Assembly: GCF_017876545.1 (NCBI RefSeq) | Contig: NZ_JAGIOD010000002.1 | Coordinates: forward strand, 1,488,001 to 1,552,000 | DNA from: Brachybacterium sacelli | Lineage (GTDB): Bacteria > Actinomycetota > Actinomycetes > Actinomycetales > Dermabacteraceae | Length of the DNA stretch: 64,000 nt | Reading direction: 5' to 3' | Part shown: positions 7,611 to 17,800 of the stretch, piece after piece | How the letters are laid out: each line of letters starts with the position of its first letter | How positions within the stretch are numbered: position 1 is the first letter of the stretch | Notes under the pieces: generated by a model | What the model was told of the DNA's origin: nothing | Seen by the model: only the letters and a program-made list of their open reading frames with translations | The model's database searches: none | Translations under genes and position numbers: made by a program

Positions 7611-8455
7611 GCGCGGCGGCGACCGTCGGCTCCGTCACCGGCATCCTCGAGGCGACCTACCCGCTTACCTGGGCGGAGGACTGGGACCGCGTCGGGCTGG
7701 TGCTCGGGGAGCGCACGGCCTCGGTGCGGCGGGTGCTGCTCGCCGTCGACCCCACCGTGGAGGTGGCGCGGGAGGCGGTGGAGCGCGGTGCCGAGCTGCT
7801 GGTCACCCACCATCCGCTGCTGCTGCGCGGCGCGAGCTTCCTCCCGGCCGACCAGGGCAAGGGTGCGGTCGTCACGGACCTGCTGCGTGCCGGCACCGCG
7901 CTGTGGTGCGGGCACACCAACGTCGACCGATCCACCCTCGGCACCGTCGGGGCGTGGATCCGCGCGCTCGACCTGCAGCATGCCCGGCCTCTCGTGCCCG
8001 CTCGGGAGGCCGAGGACGGCGCCCATGGCTCCCGGCTGTTCGGCCTGGGCGTCGTCGGCGCCCTTCGGGGTCCGACCACCGTCGGCGCCCTCACAGGAGC
8101 CGTCGCAGGCATCGTCCCGTCCACCGCGCGCGGCATACTGCACACCGGTCCCGGGGACCGCGAGGTGCAGCGGGTGGCCGTGGCGCCCGGTGCCGGGGAC
8201 TCCTTCCTCGAGCAGGCCACGGCCGCGGGCGTGGACGGCTATATCACCTCTGACCTGCGTCACCACCCCGCCCTCGAACATGTCGAGGCGAGCGCGGACC
8301 CCGCCTCCGTGCCGGCGCTGATCGACGTGCCGCACGCGGCGAGCGAGGCCCTCTGGCTGCCGCTGGCCCGTGATCTGCTCGCCGGGACCGAGCCGGCGCT
8401 GGAGGTGCTGCTCAGCGAGCACACCACCGACCCGTGGGGCGGCCGCTTCGGCTGA
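7607..8455 (+). CDS. Nif3-like dinuclear metal centre protein
   Basis: A 282-residue member of the Nif3/YbgI family. Metal-site motifs are visible: VTHHPLLLRG near residue 65, WCGHTNVD near 100, and a C-terminal TSDLRHHPALEH. Members have been annotated as GTP cyclohydrolase I type 2, but that activity is doubtful, and the true substrate is unknown. The ATG overlaps the sufU stop (ATGA), so it is the third gene of the operon, which hints at a link with metal or iron-sulfur metabolism (inference). Confidence 0.88.
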   Translation: MSAAATVGSVTGILEATYPLTWAEDWDRVGLVLGERTASVRRVLLAVDPTVEVAREAVERGAELLVTHHPLLLRGASFLPADQGKGAVVTDLLRAGTALWCGHTNVDRSTLGTVGAWIRALDLQHARPLVPAREAEDGAHGSRLFGLGVVGALRGPTTVGALTGAVAGIVPSTARGILHTGPGDREVQRVAVAPGAGDSFLEQATAAGVDGYITSDLRHHPALEHVEASADPASVPALIDVPHAASEALWLPLARDLLAGTEPALEVLLSEHTTDPWGGRFG

Positions 8456-8476
8456 GAGGTACCGGTGCGCGACGCC

Positions 8477-9256
8477 TCAGGCGACCCGGTCGACGACCAC
8501 GAGCCTGTCGGCGTCGAGCTCTACCCGCAGACCGCTGCCGAAGGCGGTGCGCACCACGTCGACCACCTCGTCGGCCGAGATCGGTGTCCGCTCGGCCTCC
8601 AGCAATGCCCGCGTCACCAGCCCCCGGTAGCGCTTCGCCTCGTGCGAGATCACCGTGCGCACCCCGCCCCGCTCCTGGACCGGGGACACCTCGAGCACCT
8701 GCACACCCTCGCCGCTGCGCATCGCCATCATCGAGCGGTAGGACCCGGAACGGCAGTCGACGACCACGCCGGCACCCTCCGCGGCCTGCTCGCGACGCAG
8801 CTGGGCGGCCACGGGCTTCAGCCGTGGCGACCACCAGGAGCCCGCCTTGCCGAGGCGGGAGAGGGTGGAGCCGGCCGAGAGCCGGTAGGCGGGGATCCGG
8901 TCGCTGCCGGCGTCGACGAGACCGAACAGGGCGCTCTGGACGAGCACGCGGCGATCGGCCGCGGGGGAGTGGGCCGGGGAGAGTTGGTCGTACAGGACCC
9001 CGGAATACACGGCCAGGGCCCCGGCGGTCGGTTCGGACTCGATCCGGGCCATGCGCTCGATAAGCTCGGGGGAGGAGGCGGGCACACCGAGCCGGGCCGC
9101 GGCGTCCTTCCCCGCGGCGGTGCGCCGGGCCGCCCGCAGCATGGTGCGCCGCGACTCGGCCAGCTGCGGCAGCCCCAGGCCGTCGACGTCCAGGGCGGCG
9201 GCATCACCCGCCGCGGGACGGGTCTTGGTCTCCGAGGGCGGCAGCAGGATCAGCAC
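8477..9256 (-). CDS. yaaA: YaaA family peroxide-stress protein
   Basis: A 259-residue protein of the YaaA/UPF0246 family. The hallmark opening LILLPPSETKT is followed by ALFGLVDAGSDRIPAYRLS and the C-terminal VISHEAKRYRGLVTRAL, all typical of the family. In E. coli YaaA lowers free iron during peroxide stress and binds DNA; the role here is inferred. The GTG at 9256 is chosen because homology begins immediately after it, although the ribosome site is poor. It converges on the sufS operon with a 21-base gap. Confidence 0.88.
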   Translation of the reverse strand: MLILLPPSETKTRPAAGDAAALDVDGLGLPQLAESRRTMLRAARRTAAGKDAAARLGVPASSPELIERMARIESEPTAGALAVYSGVLYDQLSPAHSPAADRRVLVQSALFGLVDAGSDRIPAYRLSAGSTLSRLGKAGSWWSPRLKPVAAQLRREQAAEGAGVVVDCRSGSYRSMMAMRSGEGVQVLEVSPVQERGGVRTVISHEAKRYRGLVTRALLEAERTPISADEVVDVVRTAFGSGLRVELDADRLVVVDRVA

Positions 9257-9370
9257 CCGACCATTCTCGGCCGCGCCCGGGCCCCGCAGCGGGAGGCTGC
9301 GGCGAGATGTTGCGCACGTCAGCGGGCAGCGGGGCCCGGTGCGGTGGCCGGTCGCCACCGCACCTCGGCG

Positions 9371-9376
9371 TAGACT
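9371..9376 (+). promoter_or_regulatory. -10 box of the RNase P RNA gene
   Basis: TAGACT ends seven bases before the predicted 5' end of the RNase P RNA, which is the correct spacing. No canonical -35 is seen. Confidence 0.55.
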
Positions 9377-9383
9377 CCTGCCT

Positions 9384-9748
9384 GGACCAGTCGGCCGGGC
9401 AGTCGCGTCCTCGGGGTTCACGCCCCGGGGCCGAGGAAAGTCCGGGCTCCATCCGGCACGGTGGTGGGTAACGCCCACCCGGAGTGATCCGCGGGACAGT
9501 GCCACAGAGAGCAGACCGCCATCGCGTCCCTCGGGGCGCGGAGGTAAGGGTGAAAGGGTGGTGCAAGAGACCACCGCGGCCTCGGTGACGAGGCCGGCAC
9601 GGTAAACCCCACCGGGAGCAAGGTCAGACAGGGAACGTTCGAGGGCGCCGGCCCGAGTTCCCGGGTGGACCGCTGGAGGTCGTCGGCAACGGCGATCCGA
9701 GAGGGATGACTGCCGATCACAGAACCCGGCTTACAGGCCGGCTGGTCC
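9384..9748 (+). ncRNA. rnpB: RNase P RNA (type A)
   Basis: Catalytic RNA that trims tRNA 5' ends. The terminal helix P1 is formed by GGACCAG at 9384 and CTGGTCC ending at 9748. Conserved core segments are present in order: GAGGAAAGTCCGGGCTCC near 9433, ACAGAGAGCAGACCGCC near 9500, GTAAGGGTGAAAGGGTG near 9543, and the closing GATCACAGAACCCGGCTTACA before P1 ends. Length of about 365 bases fits actinobacterial type A molecules. Confidence 0.95.
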
Positions 9749-9759
9749 GCCCCGCATCA

Positions 9760-10578
9760 TCACCTCGAGGCGGGCTTCTTCGCGGGCTTCGCGGGCTTGG
9801 ACGCCTCCCCGGCCGCTTCCACCTCGCGCTGCGCCATCGCGGCGGCTCCGATGATCCCTGCCTCGTTACGCAGATCGGCGGGCACGATCGGCGTCTTCAG
9901 GTCGAGCCTCGGCAGGAACTTCGCGTGCTCCTTGGAGACTCCGCCACCGACGATGATGAGGTCCGGGCTGAACAGGAACTCCACCAGGGAGAAGTACTTC
10001 TGCAGGCGTTTGGACCACTTCTTCCACGAGAGGTCCTCGCGTTCGCGCACGGACGAGGCCATGTACTTCTCGGCGGAGTCGCCCTTCAGGGGGATGTGGC
10101 CGAGCTCGGAGTTGGGCACCAGCTTGCCGTCGACGAACATGGCGCTGCCCACGCCGGTGCCCAGGGTGATGACGAGCACCACCCCCTGCTGCCCGCGACC
10201 GGCACCCTGCTCCATCTCGGCGATGCCGGCGGCGTCGGCGTCGTTGACCACGAACACGTCGTGGCCGGTGCGCCCGCTCAGCAGTGCGTCGACGTCGGTG
10301 CCGATCCAGGAGTCGTCGACGTTCGCGGCGGTCTGTGCCACGCCGTGCTGGATCACGGCGGGGAAGGTGACGCCGACGGGCATGCCGTCGGCGATGTCGA
10401 AGGAGGAGAGCAGCTCGGCGACGGTGTCGGCGACGGCGTCCGGCAGCGAGGGCTGCGGGGTGCGGATCCGCAGGCGGTCCGCGCTCAGCGCACCGGTGGA
10501 CAGATCCACCGGCGCCCCCTTGATGCCGCTGCCACCGATGTCGATCCCGAACGCGGTCCGCTTCGTCGACGTGCTCAT
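9760..10578 (-). CDS. ppgK: Polyphosphate glucokinase
   Basis: ROK-family kinase (272 residues) that phosphorylates glucose using polyphosphate or ATP, an actinobacterial enzyme. The phosphate-binding motif is [12 protein letters not shown] (residues 11-22). [12 protein letters not shown] carries the catalytic aspartate, and [13 protein letters not shown] and [11 protein letters not shown] follow. The last 20 residues are a Lys/Ala/Pro tail, common in these proteins. ATG at 10578 follows AGGAGTAGCG. It is downstream of map on the same strand with a gap of about 140 bases. Confidence 0.95.
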   Translation of the reverse strand: MSTSTKRTAFGIDIGGSGIKGAPVDLSTGALSADRLRIRTPQPSLPDAVADTVAELLSSFDIADGMPVGVTFPAVIQHGVAQTAANVDDSWIGTDVDALLSGRTGHDVFVVNDADAAGIAEMEQGAGRGQQGVVLVITLGTGVGSAMFVDGKLVPNSELGHIPLKGDSAEKYMASSVREREDLSWKKWSKRLQKYFSLVEFLFSPDLIIVGGGVSKEHAKFLPRLDLKTPIVPADLRNEAGIIGAAAMAQREVEAAGEASKPAKPAKKPASR

Positions 10579-10717
10579 CGCTACTCCTGGTCGAAGGGTC
10601 GAGCGAGGAGCTGCCCGACGGATCGGCGCGCCTGCGGGGCGCTGACGGCGGCCACGATACCCGGGTCCCTACCGGGGCGGCGAGGCGTTCCGGGAGCTGC
10701 GCCGCCCCGCCCGTCGA

Positions 10718-11605
10718 TCACACGACGGTCAGCAGCTCGGCACCCTCCGCGGTGATCACCATCGTGTGCTCGAACTGGGCGGAGAACGAGCGGTCCTTGG
10801 TCACCACGGTCCAGCCGTCGTCCCACTGCTCCCAGTCCTGTGATCCGGCCGCGACCATCGGCTCGACGGTGAAGGTCATCCCCTCCTCGATCACGTCGTC
10901 GAACAGGGGTGCGGAGTCGTAGTGGGGGATGACCAGTCCGTTGTGGAATCCCTCGGCGACACCGTGACCGGTGTAGTCCCGCACCGACTCGTATCCGTGG
11001 CGTGCCACGAACTTCTCGATCACGCGGCCGATGACGTTGACCTCGCGGCCGGGCCTGGCGACCTTGATGCCGCGCATCATCGCCTCGTGGGACCGCTCGA
11101 CGAGCTGATGGGCGGCCGGATGGACCTCGCCCACCTCGAAGGTGGCGTTGGTGTCGCCGTGGACGCCGTGGAGGAAGGCGGTGACGTCCACGTTGAGGAT
11201 GTCGCCGTCCTGCATGACGGTGGAATCCGGGATGCCGTGGCAGATGACCTCGTTGAGGCTGGTGCAGCAGGACTTCTCGAAGCCCAGGTAGCCCAGCGTC
11301 GAGGGGTAGGCGCCGTTCTGGATCAGCACCTCGTGGACCACCTCGTCGATGCGGTCCGTGGTCACGCCGGGCACCGCGGCCTCCCCGGCGGCCTGCAGGG
11401 CGAGCGCCGCCACCCGGCTGGCCTCGCGCACCCGTGCGATGACGTCGGCGCTCTGGACGCGCGGACCGGAGTCGGAGACCGCCTCCTGCTTGCCCACGTA
11501 CTCGGGGCGCTCGATGCGCGCGGGCACCGCCCGGCGCGGGCTCAGCGTGCCGGGCACCAGCAGCTCACGGCCTTCAGGACGGATCCACACCTGCTCTAGA
11601 GTCAT
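10718..11605 (-). CDS. map: Methionine aminopeptidase, type I
   Basis: Removes the initiator methionine from new proteins. The 295-residue length and the N-terminal extension of about 40 residues before the catalytic fold match the actinobacterial type 1c enzyme. Metal ligands lie in [40 protein letters not shown] and the closing [16 protein letters not shown] stands seven bases before the ATG, which may make it leaderless. It is divergent from a small conserved gene 38 bases away. Confidence 0.95.
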   Translation of the reverse strand: MTLEQVWIRPEGRELLVPGTLSPRRAVPARIERPEYVGKQEAVSDSGPRVQSADVIARVREASRVAALALQAAGEAAVPGVTTDRIDEVVHEVLIQNGAYPSTLGYLGFEKSCCTSLNEVICHGIPDSTVMQDGDILNVDVTAFLHGVHGDTNATFEVGEVHPAAHQLVERSHEAMMRGIKVARPGREVNVIGRVIEKFVARHGYESVRDYTGHGVAEGFHNGLVIPHYDSAPLFDDVIEEGMTFTVEPMVAAGSQDWEQWDDGWTVVTKDRSFSAQFEHTMVITAEGAELLTVV

Positions 11606-11643
11606 ACTCGTCAGTCTCTCACCGACAGGGGAAGGTATCCGAC

Positions 11644-11847
11644 ATGACGCAGGGCACGGAGTTCTTCTACAACCTCACCACCGGCGCCGTCGAGGAGGGC
11701 CGCCAGTCCTCGGGCACCGATCTGATGGGTCCCTATTCCTCCCGCGCGGAGGCGCAGCGGGCGCTGACGACCGCGGCGGGCCGCAATGAGCAGTGGGACG
11801 AGGACGACGCCGAATGGGACAGCACGGCTGCCGACGACGAGAGCTGA
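11644..11847 (+). CDS. Small conserved actinobacterial protein (SPOR-like)
   Basis: A 67-residue acidic protein resembling a short actinobacterial family often annotated as SPOR-like. The core is [14 protein letters not shown] then [14 protein letters not shown], followed by an acidic tail rich in Asp and Glu. GGGGAAGG precedes the ATG. It lacks a signal peptide, so binding to cell-wall glycan like a true SPOR domain is doubtful. Divergent from map; function unknown. Confidence 0.75.
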   Translation: MTQGTEFFYNLTTGAVEEGRQSSGTDLMGPYSSRAEAQRALTTAAGRNEQWDEDDAEWDSTAADDES

Positions 11848-11860
11848 CGTCGGGGCAGGT

Positions 11861-12688
11861 TCACTCGAAGGAGTGCTCCTCACCGGGATAGGAGCGCTCA
11901 CCGACCTCGGCCCGGTACTGCTCGGCCGCATGGGTGAGGTCACGGCGCAGGTCCGCGAAGGTCTTGACGAACTTGCCGTGGAAGCCGGAGAGCCCGGCCA
12001 TGTCCTGCCACACCAGCACCTGGCCGTCGCAGGCGGGGCCGGCGCCGATGCCGATGGTCGGGACCTGCACGACCTCGGTGATGCGAGCGGCCACCGAGGC
12101 CGGCACCAGCTCGAGCACGATCGCCGAGGCGCCCGCGTCCTGGATCGCCAGCGCATCCTCGGCCAGCTGATCGGCGCCGTGGGCATCGCGTCCCTGCACG
12201 CGGTGCCCGGACAGGGAGTTGACCGATTGGGGGGTGAAGCCGAGGTGGCCCATGACCGGGATGCCGGCCTCGACCAGGGCACGGATCTGCGGCACGACCG
12301 CGTGCCCGCCCTCGAGCTTGACCAGCTCCGCGCCGGCACGGACGAGCTCCACCCCGTGCCGGACGGCATCGGCCGGTCCGGTCTCGTAGGTGCCGAAGGC
12401 GAGGTCGGCCACCACCAACGGCCGATGCACGCTGCGGGCGACCGCTCCGGTGAAGGTGAGCATGTCCTGATGCGTGGTGGCGGTGGTCGAGCTGTGCCCG
12501 AGCACCGTGGTGCCCACGGAGTCACCCACCAGCAGCACGTCGATGCCGGCCTCCTCGAAGGCTTGCGCGGAGAACTGGTCGTAGGCGGTGAGCATCGAGA
12601 ACGGCCGCCCACGGTCCTTGGCGTCGTGCAGATGACGGATGCGTACCTTGGCGGGGCCGACGGGTCCGGTACCGGAAGAGGTGCTCAC
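11861..12688 (-). CDS. panB: 3-methyl-2-oxobutanoate hydroxymethyltransferase
   Basis: First committed enzyme of pantothenate synthesis; it adds a hydroxymethyl group from methylene-tetrahydrofolate to 2-oxoisovalerate. The 275-residue protein shows the family motifs MLTAYDQFSA, VLLVGDSVGTTVLGH (magnesium ligand), VKLEGGHAV and the catalytic GHLGFTPQSVN, ending with GIGAGPACDGQVLVWQD. On the minus strand TAGGCT (12790-12785) is a candidate -10 box about 100 bases upstream. No other pantothenate gene is nearby. Confidence 0.95.
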   Translation of the reverse strand: MSTSSGTGPVGPAKVRIRHLHDAKDRGRPFSMLTAYDQFSAQAFEEAGIDVLLVGDSVGTTVLGHSSTTATTHQDMLTFTGAVARSVHRPLVVADLAFGTYETGPADAVRHGVELVRAGAELVKLEGGHAVVPQIRALVEAGIPVMGHLGFTPQSVNSLSGHRVQGRDAHGADQLAEDALAIQDAGASAIVLELVPASVAARITEVVQVPTIGIGAGPACDGQVLVWQDMAGLSGFHGKFVKTFADLRRDLTHAAEQYRAEVGERSYPGEEHSFE

Positions 12689-12838
12689 GATGATGCTCCT
12701 GGGCGGGTTCGGGTCAGAGGCACGGGGCCACCCGCGCCGCGCGGCCCGGCGGGGGACGGGGAGAGGGGGACCCGGTGCACATACAGCCTATCCGCGTGCC
12801 GGAGACGGACGCCGATGTGCCCGGCCCCGGGACGGGCT

Positions 12839-12856
12839 GTGACACTGTGTGGTCAC
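12839..12856. promoter_or_regulatory. Dyad GTGAC-N8-GTCAC upstream of the lipoprotein gene
   Basis: An 18-base inverted repeat 40 bases before the lipoprotein ATG. The spacing does not fit the CRP consensus (TGTGA-N6-TCACA). It may be an operator for the lipoprotein gene. Confidence 0.3.
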
Positions 12857-12896
12857 GTCGGTGCCCAGGCCGACGCCGAGAGAGAGGTGCAGGACC

Positions 12897-13457
12897 ATGA
12901 CGCCGATCATGCGCAGGACGGTTCGGGGTGCGGCGACGGGCCTGGGAGCGCTGGCCCTCGTGGCGGGGGCGTCCTCGTGCAGCACGCTTCTCGGGGGTGA
13001 GGACGAGGGCGGACAGGAGACCTCGGCGGGTGAGGAGCAGGCTGCCGAGGACGAGAGCGACGCCGGGTCCGACGCGGGCGGTGAGGAGGCCGGGTCCGAT
13101 GCGGGCGGCGACGAGGCCGCAGGTCGGATCGACGAGGCCGGGCTGACCGCCGCGGGCGATCGGTTCCTCGAGTTCCTGCAGGTCCTCGACGACGGCGACG
13201 CCGACACCGCGTGCGCCTTCGTCCTCGATCCCTCGACCGGGGAGCCCTTCGCCGGCGACAGGCTCGCGCAGTGCACCGAGATGATCGCTCCGAAGATGGA
13301 ATCCTTGGAGCCGGGCAGCATGGACATCCTCGGTCGTTCGATGATCGAGACCATGGACAACGGCGACGGCACCGTGGACGTCACGGTCGCCGGACGAGAT
13401 TTCCAGTACGTCCTGAAGCAGGCGCCGGACGGCGAGTGGTACGTCTCGAACGCCTGA
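12897..13457 (+). CDS. Secreted lipoprotein, DUF4878-like fold possible
   Basis: A 186-residue lipoprotein. Arginines at the N-terminus, a hydrophobic stretch (GLGALALVAGASS) and Cys at about residue 28 form a signal peptide with a slightly unusual lipobox (ASSC). A low-complexity linker of Asp, Gly, Ala and Glu with repeated SDAGG units (about 40-75) leads to a C-terminal domain starting AGDRFLEFLQVLDDGDADTACAFV and ending DGEWYVSNA. That layout resembles DUF4878-type domains that read as extracellular NTF2-like modules, but the assignment is tentative. AGAGGTGCAGGA precedes the ATG. Confidence 0.75.
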   Translation: MTPIMRRTVRGAATGLGALALVAGASSCSTLLGGEDEGGQETSAGEEQAAEDESDAGSDAGGEEAGSDAGGDEAAGRIDEAGLTAAGDRFLEFLQVLDDGDADTACAFVLDPSTGEPFAGDRLAQCTEMIAPKMESLEPGSMDILGRSMIETMDNGDGTVDVTVAGRDFQYVLKQAPDGEWYVSNA

Positions 13458-13513
13458 GAGCTCCCCGCTCGCCCGCCGTCGTGGCGCGCCTGATCCTGAG
13501 GCACACTGGCCCC

Positions 13514-14851
13514 ATGGAACATCTCCACGACGACGTCATCCGGAAGGTCACCGACAGCGACGTGCGGTTCATCCGCCTGTGGTTCTGCGACATCGCCGGG
13601 ACGCTGAAGTCCATCGCGATCTCCCCGTCGGACCTCGAAGCGGCCTTCGCAGAGGGCATCGGGATCGACGGCTCCACGATCGAGGGGCTCACCCGCAGCT
13701 ACGAGTCGGACATGATCCTGCGTCCCGACCCCGCCACCTTCGAGCTGCTGGCCTGGCGGGGTGAGATCAACGCGACCGGTCGGATGATGTGCGACGTGCT
13801 GACCCCGGACGGCGAGCCCGCCGCCTCCGACCCGCGGCGCGTGTTGCGGGAGGCGCTGTCGCGCGCCGAGGAGAAGGGCCTGGAGTTCTTCGCCCACCCG
13901 GAGATCGAGTTCTACCTGTTCGACGAGCCCTACCGGCGAGGCGAGCAGCTGCGACCGATCGACGGCGCGGGCTACTTCGACCACGTCCATCGCGGCCAGG
14001 GCCAGGACTTCCGCCGTACCGCGATCCAGCACCTCGAGGCCATGAACATCCAGGTCGAGTTCTCCCACCACGAGAACGGGCCCGGGCAGAACGAGATCGA
14101 CCTGCGCTATGCCGACGCGCTGACCACGGCCGACAACATCGTCACCCTCCGCACGGTGGTCAAGGAGGTCGCGCTGTCGATGGGGCAGGTGGCGACCTTC
14201 ATGCCCAAGCCGATGATCGAGCATCCCGGCTCCGGCATGCACACCCACCTGTCGATGTTCCAGGGCGGCAAGAACGCCTTCCACGAGCCCGGCGCCGAGT
14301 ACGGCCTCTCCCGCCTGGGCCGGCAGTTCATCGCCGGGCTCCTGCGCCACGCCCCCGAGTACAGCGCGGTCACCAACCAGTGGGTGAACTCCTACAAGCG
14401 GCTGTGGGGCGCGCAGGAGGCCCCGAGCTACGTCTGCTGGGGCCACAACAACCGCTCCGCCCTGGTGCGGGTGCCGTTCCACAAGCCCACCAAGGGCACC
14501 AGCTCCCGCGTCGAGTTCCGTGGCCTGGACTCCTCGGCGAACCCCTACCTCGCCCTCGCGGTGCTGCTGGCGGCGGGGATGGCGGGGATCGAGGGCGAGT
14601 ACGAGCTGCCCGAGGGGGCGGAGGACGCGGTGTGGGACCTCTCCGAGCGCGAACGCCGCGCCATGGGCATCGAGCCGCTTCCCACCGACCTGTTCCGGGC
14701 GTTGGAGAGCTTCGAGGGCTCCGAGTTGATGGCCTCCACGCTCGGGGAGCAGGTCTTCGAGTTCTTCCTGCGCGACAAGCAGCAGGAATGGCAGCGCTAC
14801 CGCGAGCAGGTGACCGACTACGAGCTCGCCTCGACCTTCAGCCGGGTCTGA
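13514..14851 (+). CDS. glnA2: Glutamine synthetase-like GlnA2
   Basis: Type I glutamine synthetase family, 445 residues, resembling the actinobacterial GlnA2 that neighbours glnE. Active-site blocks are present: GIDGSTIEGL, FAHPEIEFYLFD, PGSGMHTHLSMF, GHNNRSALVRVP and SSRVEFRGLDSSANPYLA. The tyrosine that GlnE adenylylates in GlnA1 is missing; the region reads AVWDLSERE. In Streptomyces a GlnA2 has been reported as a gamma-glutamylpolyamine synthetase, so polyamine or amine glutamylation is as likely as glutamine synthesis here. CACACT lies six bases before the ATG. It is followed 25 bases later by glnE. Confidence 0.9.
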   Translation: MEHLHDDVIRKVTDSDVRFIRLWFCDIAGTLKSIAISPSDLEAAFAEGIGIDGSTIEGLTRSYESDMILRPDPATFELLAWRGEINATGRMMCDVLTPDGEPAASDPRRVLREALSRAEEKGLEFFAHPEIEFYLFDEPYRRGEQLRPIDGAGYFDHVHRGQGQDFRRTAIQHLEAMNIQVEFSHHENGPGQNEIDLRYADALTTADNIVTLRTVVKEVALSMGQVATFMPKPMIEHPGSGMHTHLSMFQGGKNAFHEPGAEYGLSRLGRQFIAGLLRHAPEYSAVTNQWVNSYKRLWGAQEAPSYVCWGHNNRSALVRVPFHKPTKGTSSRVEFRGLDSSANPYLALAVLLAAGMAGIEGEYELPEGAEDAVWDLSERERRAMGIEPLPTDLFRALESFEGSELMASTLGEQVFEFFLRDKQQEWQRYREQVTDYELASTFSRV

Positions 14852-14876
14852 GGAGACCCGAGGAGAGGAGCGATCG

Positions 14877-17800
14877 ATGGCGACCGAGCCGCCCACCACC
14901 ACCGGTGCCCTCGCGCGCCTGGGCTTCAGCCGCACCGACCGGGTCCGCCGCTTCCTGGACGACCCCGTCCTGGCCGCCCTCGGCCCGGGAGCCGTTCAGC
15001 GCCTCGGGGCGACAGCCGACGGCGACGACGCGGTGCTCGGCCTGCTGCGCCTGGCGGAATCCGCCCAGGAGTCCGGGCAGCAGTCCCTGATGGACGACTT
15101 CCTGGCCTCCGTCGGGACGCGGGGAAGCCACGGGGAGCGACTGATCTCCCTGCTGGGGACCTCCGTCGCCCTCGGTGACTTCCTCGCCCGCCACCCCGAG
15201 TGCCTCGAGGCGCTGCGGGAGGGGGACGACGACCTGACCGTGAACGCCGCCGCGGTGCGCGGCTCGCTGCTGCGCGCCGTCGGCGCGGACCCGTCGGCCG
15301 ACGTCCCCGTCGCCGGGGAGGGCGCGCGCGAGATGCGCGACGCACTGCGGGTCGCCTACCACGAGCGGCTGGTGCAGATCGCGGCGGCCGACGTCCTCGC
15401 CCCCGATCCCACCGCCCTGCAGCCCCAGGTCTCCGCTGCGCTCAGCGATCTCGCCGACGCCGCCCTCGATGCGGCAGCCGCGATCGCCCGGGCGGCGGTC
15501 GAGGGACACGAGAAGATCCGCTGGGCCGTGATCGCCCTCGGCAAGACCGGAGCCCGGGAGCTGAACTTCCTCTCCGACGTCGACGTCATGCACGTGATCG
15601 CCCCGGCGCAGGGACGAGAAGGCGGCGAGCACGGTGATGTCGATGACATCGATGAGGAGGAGCTGGTCGCCCTCGGCTCCGCACTGGCCCGTGAGCTCGC
15701 CCGCGCCGCCTCGGACCGCACTGCCGAGGGTTCCCTCTGGCAGGTCGACGCGAACCTGCGCCCGGAGGGCAAGGACGGACCGTTGGTGCGGACCCTGGAC
15801 TCCTACCGCCGGTACTACGACCAGTGGGCGCACTCCTGGGAGTTCCAGGCGCTGCTGAAGGCCCGTGCCGCCGCCGGCGACCTCGACCTCGGACACGCCT
15901 TCGAGGAGATGGTCGAGCCATGGGTGTGGCAGGCCTCGACCCGCGACAGCTTCGTGGAGGACACCCGGGCGATGCGCCGCCGCGTCGTCGCGCACATCCC
16001 CCGCGGGGAGGTCGACCGCAACATCAAGCTCGGCCCCGGGGGCCTGCGCGACGTCGAGTTCACCGTCCAGCTGCTGCAGATGGTCCACGGACGCACCGAG
16101 GCGCGACTGCAGAGCCGCTCCACCCTGGAGTCCCTGGCACGCCTGGGGGAGGGCGGCTACATCTCCCGTGACCACGTCACCGAGATGGACGAGGCCTACC
16201 GCTTCCTGCGCTGCATCGAGCACCGTCTGCAGCTGCACCGGATGCGGCGCACCCAGGTGCTGCCCACCTCCGGGGCGGACCTTCGGCGCCTCGCGCGCAC
16301 CCTGGGACTGACCCAGGACCAGTTCCACCAGCGGTACAACCGCACCCGGCGCCGGGTGCGGCAGCTGCACGAGGAGATCTTCTACCGGCCGCTGCTGGTG
16401 ACCGCCTCGCAGCTCAGCGACGGAGAGATCGCCCTGACCCCTGAATCGGCGACGGCCCGGCTGGCCGCGATCGGCTACCGCGATGGCTCCCGCGCGCTCG
16501 GCCACATCTCGGCGCTGACCGAGGGCATCTCGCGGCGCGCCAGGATCCAGCGCCAGCTGCTGCCGGCCATGCTCGAGTGGTTCGCCGACGGGATCGACCC
16601 CGACCTCGGACTGCTCTCCTTCCGCCGCCTCTCGGACACCATCGGCTCCGCCCACTGGTATCTGGGCCTGCTGCGCGACTCCGGCCTGGCCGCCAAACGT
16701 CTGACCAGGGTGCTGTCGGCGAGCAGGTTCGTCGGCGAGCAGCTCGAGCAGATCCCCGAGGCGGTGCGCTGGCTGGCCCGCGACGAGCTGCTGAGGCCCC
16801 TGTCGCGCGACGTGTTGGGCCGGGAGTTCCTCGCCGTCATCTCCCGCGTCGACTCGGTGGAGGTCGCACGCGACGTGCTGCGCCGCTCGCGCAGCCGGGA
16901 GCTGCTGCGCATCGCTCTGGCACATCTGACCGGTGTCGCCACGCCCGCGCAGGTGGCACGGGCGCTGACCGACCTCGCCGAGGCAGTGCTCGAGGCGGGT
17001 CTGCTGGTCGCTTTCCACGTCGTGGCCCGCGAGCGGAAGGTCGTCGACGATGACGCGGAGACCCTGGACGGCATCGACGAGGTCGACGTGGACACCGCCA
17101 AGCGGCTGCGGGAACGGCGCTCCGACCCGGCCCGGGCCCTCGGCATCGAGATGGCGATCATCGCGCAGGGCAGCTTCGGCGCCCGCGAGATGGGGTACGC
17201 CTCCGACGCGGACGTGCAGTTCCTCGGCATCGATCACGGGGCGGGCGACAGCGCCGGGGAGATCGCGATCGCGGTGGCCACCCAGACCCAGAGGATCCTC
17301 AACGCGCCGGCTGCCGGGGCGGACATGAAGGTCAGCGCCGACCTGCGCCCCGAAGGGAAGGTCGGGCCGCTGGCCCGCAGCCTCGAGGCGTGGACCGACT
17401 ACTACCGACGCGACGCCCAGACCTGGGAGAAGCAAGCGCTGGTGCGGGCGCGCCCGGTGGTCGCATCGGCCGCTGTCGCCGAGCAGCTCGTGACGGAGAT
17501 GGATCGCCACCGGTACCCGAGCGGGGGACTCGACGACGGCTCGCGCCGGGAGATCGTGCGGATGAAGGCGAGAGTCGAATCCGAGCGGCTGCCTCGCAAC
17601 GCGGACCCCTCCCGGCAGGTGAAGCTGGGACGCGGTGGCATGACGGACGTCGAGTGGTGCGCGCAGATCCTCGCCATGGACCACGGCCACGAGGTCGAGG
17701 CCCTGCGCACCACCCACACCCTGACCCAGCTGGAGGCGGCGGCGGAGGCCGGGCTGATCGCGGGCCGTGAGGCCCAGGAGCTCTCGGAGGCCTGGGCCCT

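Noticed and set aside
12838..12857. CRP-type site TGTGA...TCAC before the lipoprotein gene
   Set aside because: The half-sites are ten bases apart, not the six of the CRP consensus.
14838..17717. A 959-codon minus-strand frame across glnE
   Set aside because: It is a shadow of glnE caused by GC-rich third positions; the plus strand has all GlnE motifs.
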